The translations under genes and the position numbers were made by a program. Below are positions 1 through 5,643 of a stretch of DNA of 6,300 nucleotides, in pieces. The stretch is taken from contig DBME01000013.1 in assembly GCA_002298155.1 (NCBI GenBank), positions 371-6,670 of the forward strand. Reading direction: 5' to 3'. The first letter of the stretch is position 1. Every line of letters starts with the position of its first letter. The notes under the pieces are model-generated. The model was given only the letters and a program-made list of their open reading frames with translations, was not told where the DNA came from and did no database searches. Source of the DNA: Holophagaceae bacterium UBA706. Its GTDB lineage: Bacteria > Acidobacteriota > Holophagae > Holophagales > Holophagaceae.

Positions 1-860
1 GCCACGGCCTTGTCCGTGAGGGCCTGCTCACCGTCGCGGCCGCCGTAGACCTGGTCGGCCACGGTGTCCAGGAGGTCGAAGCCCTCCTTGGCGCGCTTGC
101 CGAGGTTGGCGTAGGCGTAGGTGCGCGCGGCCACGGCCTGGGCCTTGAGGGCCTCCAGGGCGGGGTACTCCCAGGCCCCCATCTCCTTGGGCACCACGCC
201 CCGCAGGTAGGTCTCCAGGTCCAGGGTGTTGACCACCGACAGGCGGCCCTGGGCGTTGGGGAAGAGGGTCACGCGGCCGCGGTAGCGCCCCTTGCCCACC
301 ACCAGGGCCAGTTCCTTGGCGGGGTGCAGGGCGACGCCGGTGTTGGGCAGGGGGATCCGCTCGTAGCGTTCGGTGATGGCATACAGGGCGCGGCCCTTGC
401 GGGGGGTGCCCTTGCGCTTCTCGGTGGAGACCCAGAGCTCGTCGAAGCCCTGGGCGCCCAGCTTCTCCAGGGCGGGTTCGGCCTCGCGGGCGCTCTCGTA
501 GTGGCCCGTGAGCACCCGCCAGGTGTCGCCGTCGGACACGGCCACCTTCTCGGGGCGCTCGCCCAGGGCCGTGAGGCGCTTCATGAGGGCGGTGGCGTCC
601 TTGAGGGGCAGGGCGGTGCCCACCTGGATGCGGTACTCGTCGGTGGGATCGGCCTCGCCGCGGCTGTCCCACCAGATGCGGACCTTCTCGCCGTCGGCGA
701 CGGTCAGGAGGCGCCGCCCTTCCAGGCTGCGCAGCTCTCCGCCGCCCTCCAGGCCCACGATCCACTCCATGGCCTGGGTGTCCAGGCCCACGCGGATGGT
801 GGGGGTGGCCGCGGCCAGGGCGGGCAGGGCTAGGCAGAGGAAAACGGGCAGGGGTCGCAT
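1..860 (-). CDS. SPOR-SpoIID/LytB domain protein, exported (partial, C-terminus missing)
   Basis: Likely peptidoglycan-acting enzyme of the SpoIID/LytB family, whose characterised member (Bacillus SpoIID) is a lytic transglycosylase acting on glycan strands stripped of stem peptides. 286 codons are visible; the gene runs off the left edge. The start is the first ATG after an in-frame TAA at 872-870; no strong Shine-Dalgarno is visible. Residues 1-18 look like a signal peptide (hydrophobic, ending ALAAA). Residues about 76-146 resemble a SPOR domain, with YRIQVGT at the first strand and the WRVLTGHYES half-repeat. SpoIID homology starts near 190, with LDLETYLRGVVPKEM (213-227), ALKAQAVAARTYAY (237-250) and DTVADQVYGG (265-274). 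E226 in the PKEM motif corresponds to the catalytic Glu of SpoIID. Expected site of action is the periplasm. It is transcribed divergently from the beta-barrel gene. The SpoIID call is secure; the SPOR call is by eye. Confidence 0.9.
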   Translation of the reverse strand, partial: MRPLPVFLCLALPALAAATPTIRVGLDTQAMEWIVGLEGGGELRSLEGRRLLTVADGEKVRIWWDSRGEADPTDEYRIQVGTALPLKDATALMKRLTALGERPEKVAVSDGDTWRVLTGHYESAREAEPALEKLGAQGFDELWVSTEKRKGTPRKGRALYAITERYERIPLPNTGVALHPAKELALVVGKGRYRGRVTLFPNAQGRLSVVNTLDLETYLRGVVPKEMGAWEYPALEALKAQAVAARTYAYANLGKRAKEGFDLLDTVADQVYGGRDGEQALTDKAV

Positions 861-915
861 GGCTAAAGCTTAACCGAGGGGATTCCAGGGGGATGGACGG
901 GGGTGCAAGAAGGGG

Positions 916-943
916 TTGCAATGAATAAATAATATAGTATATT
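916..943 (+). promoter_or_regulatory. candidate sigma70-type promoter for the beta-barrel gene
   Basis: TTGCAA (916-921), a 16-nt spacer and TATATT (938-943) form a reasonable -35/-10 pair facing the gene that starts at 1000. Transcription would begin near 950, giving a leader of about 50 nt. The AT-rich stretch from about 920 to 946 contrasts sharply with its surroundings. The element interlocks with the minus-strand promoter candidate, their two -10 hexamers lying one base apart. Confidence 0.45.
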
Positions 944-946
944 CAT
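921..946. promoter_or_regulatory. imperfect palindrome, possible operator
   Basis: Perfect 7-bp inverted arms ATGAATA (921-927) and TATTCAT (940-946) flank a 12-bp centre; about 10 of 13 positions match over the full half-sites. The palindrome covers the -10 elements of both divergent promoter candidates, where a dimeric repressor could control both genes. AT-rich promoters often contain chance palindromes, so the operator reading is inference. Confidence 0.3.
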
Positions 947-958
947 GTCCTGATCCAA
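931..958 (-). promoter_or_regulatory. candidate sigma70-type promoter for the SpoIID-like gene
   Basis: Read on the minus strand, a -35-like TTGGAT (958-953) is followed after 16 nt by a -10-like TATATT (936-931). It lies in an AT-rich island within otherwise very GC-rich DNA and would give a leader of about 60 nt before the ATG at 860. The -35 matches consensus at only three positions, so this is a suggestion. Confidence 0.35.
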
Positions 959-999
959 CGCCTGGGGCGGCACGCCCCCCCATCCTCTCCGGAGCTCCC

Positions 1000-1587
1000 A
1001 TGAAACGCCTCCTGAAAGCCGCACCGATCCTCCTGGCCACCGCCATCCTGGGCGCCGGCGACCTCACCGGCGGCATCCAGCTGGGTTTCGCTTCCCCCAT
1101 GGGCGATGCGAAGACCTTGACGGACAAGGGGAATGGCGCCCAGTTCGCGGTCTACGGCCTCTGGGACCTGGAGGATGGCCACAGCCTGCGGTTCAAGCTG
1201 GACGGGGTCGCCAACTCGGGGTACCCCGGCGTCGTGGATACGCCCGTCGGCCCCAGGGACCTCATGGGGCTGGTGAAGGTGCAGACCGCCACCTCCTCCC
1301 TCGGCGCCGACTACCTGTACTTCGTCAACGGCACCTTCCGCGACGGCTTCTACGCGGGGGCCGGCCTGGCGTACACCGCCAACAACCTGCGCATCGAGGT
1401 GGGGACGCTGTCCTTGGACCGCACGGAGAACTCGGCCGGCTATTCCCTGTACGTGGGCAACTACTTCACCCGGCACTGGAGCATGGAACTCAGCTACCGG
1501 TCGAGCAAATACAAGGCTGACTCCGCCATCGGCCAATTCAACTACACCTTCAACACCCTGGTCCTTTCCGGCGCCTATACGTTCTAG
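1000..1587 (+). CDS. small outer-membrane beta-barrel protein
   Basis: Predicted 195-residue outer-membrane protein of unknown specific role. A signal peptide spans about residues 1-20 (MKRLLK, a hydrophobic stretch, then a cleavage region near GAG). The mature part is made of alternating polar/aromatic segments separated by turn-rich loops. About eight amphipathic strands can be drawn, for example GAQFAVYGLWDL, SLRFKLDGVA, SSLGADYLYFV, GFYAGAGLAYTA, YSLYVGNYFT, SMELSYRSS and a final TLVLSGAYTF. The protein ends in phenylalanine, the usual C-terminal signal for Bam-dependent insertion. Size and strand count fit the eight-stranded OmpA/OmpW/OmpX-like class, but I recognise no specific family signature. 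GGAG at 991-994 lies 5 nt before the ATG. It is a single gene, divergent from the SpoIID-like gene and convergent with the ALDH-like gene. Confidence 0.82.
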   Translation: MKRLLKAAPILLATAILGAGDLTGGIQLGFASPMGDAKTLTDKGNGAQFAVYGLWDLEDGHSLRFKLDGVANSGYPGVVDTPVGPRDLMGLVKVQTATSSLGADYLYFVNGTFRDGFYAGAGLAYTANNLRIEVGTLSLDRTENSAGYSLYVGNYFTRHWSMELSYRSSKYKADSAIGQFNYTFNTLVLSGAYTF

Positions 1588-1634
1588 CCCTGCGCAGTCC
1601 TTGGGGGCGGTTTCGGGCCCCACGGCACTCATGA

Positions 1635-1662
1635 GGGCTGGCGGGGCCATGGCCTCCAGCCC
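1635..1662 (+). terminator. GC hairpin downstream of the beta-barrel gene, possible terminator
   Basis: Perfect arms GGGCTGG (1635-1641) and CCAGCCC (1656-1662) enclose an inner palindrome GGCCATGGCC. It lies about 48 nt past the stop. Only TTCCT follows, with no real T-run, so intrinsic termination is uncertain. Confidence 0.35.
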
Positions 1663-1727
1663 TTCCTGCGAGGCCGTGGACCGCCGGCAGCCCCCGCCAT
1701 TTACAGCCTGTCCACCCGGAGGTTGCC

Positions 1728-1895
1728 ATGCCCCGCGTCAGTTCCCCCATGGACCATCCACGGCTCCACTGGGCCAGGGTCAAGGACCAGGCCCGCTGGC
1801 GGCGCAGACGAGACCGGCGGCGGCGCCGGCTGGGGTCGTCAGGGCTTCAGAGCTTTTCCCAGTGGCTGGCTTCGTACCGGTGCTTGATGCCGTAG
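1728..1895 (+). CDS. possible small arginine-rich ORF (55 aa), doubtful
   Basis: An ATG at 1728 preceded by GGAGG (1718-1722, spacer of 5 nt) opens a 55-codon frame ending in TAG at 1893-1895. The product would be very basic, with an arginine cluster around residues 24-34 (WRRRRDRRRRRLG) followed by a short uncharged tail. It resembles no family I know. In its favour is a ribosome binding site with the same spacing as the real genes nearby. Against it, the last 49 nt run antisense over the 3' end of the ALDH-like gene, and arginine runs are what random GC-rich frames encode. It may be a genuine small nucleic-acid-binding protein or chance. Confidence 0.25.
   Translation: MPRVSSPMDHPRLHWARVKDQARWRRRRDRRRRRLGSSGLQSFSQWLASYRCLMP
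1814..1829 (-). terminator. GC hairpin downstream of the ALDH-like gene, possible terminator
   Basis: Arms CCGGCG (1814-1819) and CGCCGG (1824-1829) enclose a 4-nt loop, starting 17 nt past the minus-strand stop at 1847. No T-run follows on the minus strand, so this is only a weak candidate. The hairpin also lies inside the doubtful small ORF. Confidence 0.25.
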
Positions 1896-3457
1896 TCGGT
1901 GTCGATCTGGGGCAGCTGGAGGCTGCGGGACACGTCGTCGTTGACGGCATGCCACCGGGTGTAGGTGTCCAGGGCCCAGGGGCCGGCTTCGCGGGTGCCG
2001 TTGCCGCTCCAGCCCATGCCGCCGTAGGGCACGTGGGCCTCGGAGCCGGAAGTTGAATTGTTAATGGATGACAGGCCCGCCCGGATCTCCCGCTTGAACC
2101 GCTCGATCAGCGCCCGGTCCTCGGTGTAGATGGCGCTGGCGAGGCCGTAGGGCGTGGCGTTGGCCCATTCCATGGCCTGGTCGAAGCTCTCCACCCGGCA
2201 GAGATTGACCGTGGGGCCGAGGATCTCGGTCTGGAAGAGCTTCATCCCGGGGGTGACGCCTTCCCACACGCAGGGCTGGACGTAGTGGCCCTTGACGATG
2301 TGGCCGTGGACCTTCTCGGTGCGGTTGTCCTCGGTCCAGCGCGCGCCGCCGCAGAGGAGGGCGGCCTCCTCCTCGACGCCGTAGGACCAGTGGTCCTCGA
2401 AGACCTTGGTGAGCCGCGCGTTGATCATGGGCCCGAAGAACACGTCAGGGTAGGCCATGGGGTTGCCCAGCTCCATGCCGGCCACGGCTTCCATGAAGGC
2501 GTTGCGGAAGGGGCCGTAGATGTCCTCGTGGATCAGGATGTTGCCCACGGAGGTCCGGCGCTGGCCCGCGGAGCCGAAGGCGCCCCAGAGGGCTCCCTGC
2601 ACGGCGCTCTCCAGGTGGCAGTCCGGCATGATGATCATGGGGTTCTTGCCGCTCAGCTCCAGGCTCGGGACCATGAGGTTCCGGCCCGCGGCCTCGGCGA
2701 TGGACCGGCCCACGCTCGTGGCGCCCGTGAAGCAGAACTTCTGGTAGAAGCCCTTGTCGATGCCGGCCACCACGAACTTTCCGCAGCCGGTGCGGCCCTT
2801 GCCGTTGATGATGTTCAGGACGCCCGGAGGCAGGCCCACGTCCATCATGCAGCGAGCGAACAGATAAGCGATCGTGGGCGCGTCCTCGCTGGCCTTCCAC
2901 ACCACGGTGTTGCCGCAGAGGATGGCCGGGAGGATGCGCGCCGCGGGCGTGGACAGGGGGAAGACGCCCCCGGCCATGACGGCCACGACGCCCACGGGGC
3001 GCCGGTAGGTGGTGATCTGGCGGTTGGGCAGTTCGGAGGGGATCGTCTGGCCATGGAGGCGCCGGCCCTCGCCCAGGAAGTAGTGGCAGAGGTCGATGGT
3101 CTCCTGCACTTCGCCCAGGGCCTCGCGCAGGGGCTTGCCCACTTCGCGGGTGATGATGGCGGCCAGCTTGTCCTTGTGGCGGGCCAGCATCTCGCCCACC
3201 CGGCCCAGCAGGGCGCCCCGGAGGGGCAGGGGGACCTGGCTCCAGGAGGGGAAGGCGTGGGCGGCGGCCTTGGCGGCTTTTTCCACGTCGCGTTCGCCGC
3301 ACTCAGGGAAGATGCCCACGGTGTCCCGGGTGTCGATGGGGGAGCGGGAGTCGAAGCTGGGCAGATCGCCTTCCACCTCCCGGCCTCCGATCCAGTTGAA
3401 GCCGATGACGGTCCGGCCATGGCTCGCGACCGAGGGGGCGTTCTCCTTCAGGTGCAT
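1847..3457 (-). CDS. aldehyde dehydrogenase family protein lacking the catalytic cysteine
   Basis: A full-length (536 aa) ALDH-superfamily protein. Start chosen: ATG at 3457 with AGGAG 5 nt upstream; an in-frame ATG at 3514 would add 19 unconvincing residues. Conserved features: EVGKPLREA-type N-terminal helix (105-113); GNTVVWKASED with the NAD-binding Lys K188; FTGATSVGR (243-251); general-base Glu E267 in LELSGKNP; cofactor Glu E411 in EILGP; PYGLASAIY (436-444); VPYGGMGWSGNGTREAG (476-492). Two expected elements are missing. The GQRC motif reads GQRRTS, so the nucleophilic Cys is R301 (CGG, 2557-2555). The PWNFP oxyanion segment reads AGGVFP (162-167), with no Asn. The C-terminal style recalls the bacterial P6C/aminoadipate-semialdehyde dehydrogenase-like branch, but substrate is unknown. 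It is divergent from an FAD-dependent amine oxidoreductase, which suggests a shared pathway. With the frame intact throughout, it looks like a maintained non-canonical enzyme or pseudoenzyme, probably cytoplasmic. Confidence 0.93.
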   Translation of the reverse strand: MHLKENAPSVASHGRTVIGFNWIGGREVEGDLPSFDSRSPIDTRDTVGIFPECGERDVEKAAKAAAHAFPSWSQVPLPLRGALLGRVGEMLARHKDKLAAIITREVGKPLREALGEVQETIDLCHYFLGEGRRLHGQTIPSELPNRQITTYRRPVGVVAVMAGGVFPLSTPAARILPAILCGNTVVWKASEDAPTIAYLFARCMMDVGLPPGVLNIINGKGRTGCGKFVVAGIDKGFYQKFCFTGATSVGRSIAEAAGRNLMVPSLELSGKNPMIIMPDCHLESAVQGALWGAFGSAGQRRTSVGNILIHEDIYGPFRNAFMEAVAGMELGNPMAYPDVFFGPMINARLTKVFEDHWSYGVEEEAALLCGGARWTEDNRTEKVHGHIVKGHYVQPCVWEGVTPGMKLFQTEILGPTVNLCRVESFDQAMEWANATPYGLASAIYTEDRALIERFKREIRAGLSSINNSTSGSEAHVPYGGMGWSGNGTREAGPWALDTYTRWHAVNDDVSRSLQLPQIDTDYGIKHRYEASHWEKL

Positions 3458-3462
3458 GGCGA

Positions 3463-3467
3463 CTCCT
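3463..3467 (-). promoter_or_regulatory. ribosome binding site deciding the ALDH-like start
   Basis: AGGAG on the minus strand with a 5-nt spacer to the ATG at 3457. The longer in-frame ATG at 3514 has no comparable site, so the shorter protein is preferred. Confidence 0.75.
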
Positions 3468-3576
3468 GGATTTGATTCTCGAACAGCATAGCCGGGAGTA
3501 ACCCCCTTTGGCACAGGGGAGTTGTGACCAGCGACCTTGGACTCCCGGGCGGCAATCCGGCCATACTGGCACGTTC

Positions 3577-3582
3577 GGAGGG
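3577..3582 (+). promoter_or_regulatory. ribosome binding site supporting a TTG start for the FAD oxidoreductase
   Basis: GGAGGG, whose GGAGG core lies 5 nt before TTG at 3587. This matches the spacing at the other genes of the window. The alternative GTG at 3524 has AGGGGAG (3515-3521) only 2 nt away, too close for normal initiation. Confidence 0.6.
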
Positions 3583-3586
3583 TGCC

Positions 3587-4825
3587 TTGCGTAGATTCGA
3601 CCTTGTCGTGGTGGGTGCCGGCATCGGCGGCGGTTCACTGGTGTACAACCTGCTCAAGCAGGGCTTCACGGGCTCCATCCTGGTCGTGGACCGGGGCGAG
3701 GCGGTCTCCACGGGCGCCTCGGCCTACAGCGCCGGGGGCTTCCGGAACCTCTGGACGACGCCCATCAACCAGCAGCTGTGCACGCGCGGCATCTCCATCC
3801 TCAAGAACTTCCAGGACGAGATGGGTGTGGGGATCGGGTTCCGCCAGAGCGGGTATCTCTTCACGTACTACCAGGACGCCTGGAGCCGCATCCCCGCCGC
3901 GGCGGAGATCTGGAAGTCCAACGGCGTCGATTTCGAGCTGTTCACCCCCGCCCAGGTGGAGGCCATGATCCCCGGCCTGCGCTGCGCGGTGGACGCCGTG
4001 GACCCCGACGTCCTCGAGTACCTGAACATGGAAGCCATCGCCGGCGGCGTCTACGGCAAGGACTGCGGGAGCTTCGACCCCAGCCAGGCCGCCGTGGGCT
4101 ACTTCGAGCGGGCCCTGACCGATTTCCCGGTCAAGCCGGTCCTGGAGCTCAATACCGAGGTGCTGGCCGTGACCTTCGACGCCTCCGGGCGCGCCACGGG
4201 CCTGCGCATGAAGGGCCACGGCGGCGAGGAGACGGTGGAGGCCGGCATGGTGGCCCTGTGTTCCGGCCCCTGGACCAACAACCTCCTGAAAGCCTCAGGC
4301 TGCCCCGCCGAGGACCTCATGCCCATCATCGCCCAGAAGCGGATGATGTTCCTCACGGACTTCCCCGACCAGGATCCCCGGTGGGAGAACATCCCCCTGA
4401 CGATCATCGACCAGGGCATCTACTTCAAGTACGAGAGCGGCAACCTCCTCATCGGCAAGGCCAAGAGTGACACCCCCGACAGCCTGGACACGACCTTCGA
4501 GCCCGACTACTACGTGGAGGAGATCAACCTGGTCATGCAGGAGCGCATGCCCGCCACCGCCACCTGCAAGCTCAAGAGCGGCTGGGCCAGCCTCTACGAC
4601 ACCACCGGCCCCGACCACAACGCCATCCTGGGCTGGCACGCCAACCACCCCGGCCTGCTACTCCAGGTGGGCTATTCGGGCCACGGCGCCATGGAGAGCC
4701 CCGCGGTGGGCATCGGCCTGGCCGAACTGGTCATCACGGGCGGGTACCGGACCATCGATCTCACCCCGCTGCGGTGGAGCCGGTTCCGGGAAGGGGACCT
4801 GGTGAAGGAGACCATCGTCATCTGA
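3587..4825 (+). CDS. FAD-dependent DAO-family oxidoreductase (amine/amino-acid oxidase or dehydrogenase type)
   Basis: A flavoprotein of the DAO fold (sarcosine oxidase, glycine oxidase, dimethylglycine dehydrogenase, D-amino-acid dehydrogenase relatives). These oxidise a C-N bond of an amine or amino acid to an imine that hydrolyses to an aldehyde or keto acid; the substrate here cannot be read from sequence. From TTG 3587 the protein is 412 aa. The Rossmann strand begins at once with VVVGAGIGGGS (G10, G12, G15), ribose-binding acid D35 in VVDRG, a FAD-contact segment STGASAYSAGGFRNLW (41-56), substrate-domain motif GSFDPSQAA (161-169), CSGPW (225-229), and C-terminal FAD motifs GWASLYDTTGPDHNAILG (332-349) and GYSGHGAMESPAVGIGLAELV (362-382). 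There is no signal peptide or membrane segment, so it is probably cytoplasmic. A GTG start at 3524 would add 21 residues. It is divergent from the ALDH-like gene and ends 31 nt before the M50 gene, so read-through is possible. Confidence 0.92.
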   Translation: MRRFDLVVVGAGIGGGSLVYNLLKQGFTGSILVVDRGEAVSTGASAYSAGGFRNLWTTPINQQLCTRGISILKNFQDEMGVGIGFRQSGYLFTYYQDAWSRIPAAAEIWKSNGVDFELFTPAQVEAMIPGLRCAVDAVDPDVLEYLNMEAIAGGVYGKDCGSFDPSQAAVGYFERALTDFPVKPVLELNTEVLAVTFDASGRATGLRMKGHGGEETVEAGMVALCSGPWTNNLLKASGCPAEDLMPIIAQKRMMFLTDFPDQDPRWENIPLTIIDQGIYFKYESGNLLIGKAKSDTPDSLDTTFEPDYYVEEINLVMQERMPATATCKLKSGWASLYDTTGPDHNAILGWHANHPGLLLQVGYSGHGAMESPAVGIGLAELVITGGYRTIDLTPLRWSRFREGDLVKETIVI

Positions 4826-4845
4826 CGGTATGATGGGGGGACTCT

Positions 4846-4850
4846 GGGAG
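4846..4850 (+). promoter_or_regulatory. ribosome binding site supporting a TTG start for the M50 protease
   Basis: GGGAG followed by a 6-nt spacer to TTG at 4857. The in-frame ATGs at 4830 and 4833 lie 4-7 nt after the preceding stop and have no adequately spaced purine-rich site. The first residues after the TTG (FENIHIATIL) resemble the usual start of this protease family. Confidence 0.5.
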
Positions 4851-4856
4851 TCCGCC

Positions 4857-5618
4857 TTGTTCGAAAACATCCATATCGCCACGATCCTCATCAGCTTCGT
4901 GGCCGTGCTCTTCGCGCTGAGCGTGCACGAGGCCGCCCACGCTACGGCCGCGTACCTGCTTGAGGACGATACCGCCGCCCGGATGGGCCGGATGACGCTC
5001 AACCCCCTCGCGCACATCGACATCCTGGGCACCGTGATCCTGCCCCTGCTGGGCATGATCACGGGCGCCAGGGTCCTCGGCTGGGCCAAGCCGGTGCCGG
5101 TGAATCCCGGGAGGCTCACCCGTAAGTACACGGCCAGGGTGGGCTACGCCATGGTCGCGGCGGCGGGCCCGGCTTCGAACTTGCTGCAGTCGCTTGTGTT
5201 CATGATCATCTTGACGGTTTTCCTGAGGGTCCTGATCCCCGGGGACTCTACGCTGCGGCTTGATCTTTTCTACGGGGCCATGCACGCTCCGGTGGAACGC
5301 ATCATCACCGTGACGGGTTACTCCACCGGCACGGTGATGGCCATGGCCCTCCTGGGGCGCCTTGTGGCCATCAACATCGGTCTGGCGATCTTCAACCTCC
5401 TGCCCTTCGGACCCCTGGACGGAGCCGGGATCCTCCGCGGGTTCCTTCCCTACGATTGGCTCCAGACCTTCGACAGGATCCAGCCCACCATCACCATCGT
5501 CCTGCTGGCCTGTTTCTTTCTCGCCCCGATCGTCATCATGACGATCCTCAGCCCCTTCTATTTCGTGGCGGAAAACCTATACGTCAACCCCCTTGCACGG
5601 CTCCTTCTCGGAGCCTGA
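4857..5618 (+). CDS. site-2 protease family intramembrane metalloprotease (peptidase M50)
   Basis: A zinc-dependent intramembrane protease of the S2P/M50 class, short form (253 aa from TTG 4857; 262 aa from ATG 4830). Visible signatures are the zinc site HEAAH (24-28) within the first hydrophobic segment, ALSVHEAAHA; GWAKPVPVNP (75-84), a loop typical of the group; AAAGPASNL (101-109); and NLLPFGPLDG (180-189), where D188 is the third zinc ligand. Hydrophobic segments lie near 7-33, 54-70, 96-128, 158-184 and 208-236, giving a multi-pass inner-membrane protein. There is no PDZ or CBS domain, so it is the minimal type, whose substrates are mostly unknown. It follows the FAD oxidoreductase by 31 nt and precedes trpS by 25 nt. 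M50 genes next to trpS, often followed by scpA/scpB, recur in several bacterial phyla, so operon membership with trpS is likely. Confidence 0.94.
   Translation: MFENIHIATILISFVAVLFALSVHEAAHATAAYLLEDDTAARMGRMTLNPLAHIDILGTVILPLLGMITGARVLGWAKPVPVNPGRLTRKYTARVGYAMVAAAGPASNLLQSLVFMIILTVFLRVLIPGDSTLRLDLFYGAMHAPVERIITVTGYSTGTVMAMALLGRLVAINIGLAIFNLLPFGPLDGAGILRGFLPYDWLQTFDRIQPTITIVLLACFFLAPIVIMTILSPFYFVAENLYVNPLARLLLGA
5599..5615 (+). other. small hairpin at the end of the M50 gene, before trpS
   Basis: GGCTCC (5599-5604) and GGAGCC (5610-5615) pair perfectly around the loop TTCTC, directly before the M50 stop codon. A loose T-rich stretch (CCTTTGCTTT) follows from 5622. It is too weak for a confident terminator and may simply be coding sequence, but it could lower read-through into trpS. 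Confidence 0.2.
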
Positions 5619-5643
5619 ACACCTTTGCTTTCGGAGTCCATGG

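Larger units (their letters stand above)
3458..3586. promoter_or_regulatory. divergent control region between the ALDH-like and FAD oxidoreductase genes
   Basis: This 129-bp gap should hold the promoters of both genes. On the minus strand a weak pair can be drawn, TGCCAA (3513-3508) and TATGCT (3490-3485) with a 17-nt spacer. No convincing plus-strand promoter was found. An inverted repeat CCCCT (3503-3507) / AGGGG (3515-3519) with a 7-nt centre TTGGCAC overlaps the weak minus -35 and could be an operator. If the flavoenzyme starts at GTG 3524, the gap shrinks to 66 bp. Confidence 0.3.

Noticed and set aside
28..921. 297-codon minus-strand frame at the left end
   Set aside because: Its translation is a Pro/Arg/Gly-rich out-of-frame reading of the SpoIID-like gene. 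The frame from ATG 860 carries a signal peptide and SpoIID motifs.
943..1650. 235-codon minus-strand frame opposite the beta-barrel gene
   Set aside because: It is a shadow with no domain signature. The plus strand has a ribosome binding site, signal peptide, beta-strand pattern and terminal Phe.
2555..2557. The Cys-to-Arg change as a sign of a decayed pseudogene
   Set aside because: The frame is open over all 536 codons, other ALDH motifs are intact, and start signals are good; nothing else suggests decay.
2285..3475. Long open frame (396 codons) on the plus strand opposite the ALDH-like gene
   Set aside because: It is an antisense shadow. The minus strand encodes clear ALDH motifs over the whole span, while this frame is low-complexity Gly/Ala/His/Val/Asp sequence without recognisable domains, as expected in GC-rich DNA.
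3508..3527. Sigma54-type promoter (TTGGCAC ... TTGT) ahead of the flavoenzyme gene
   Set aside because: The -24 element is good, but the -12 element is 2 bp too far away and lacks GC; sigma54 promoters tolerate little change in this spacing.
5619..5643. T-box riboswitch or Trp leader peptide controlling trpS
   Set aside because: The gap after the M50 stop is only 25 nt, far too short for a T-box, and no run of Trp codons is present.
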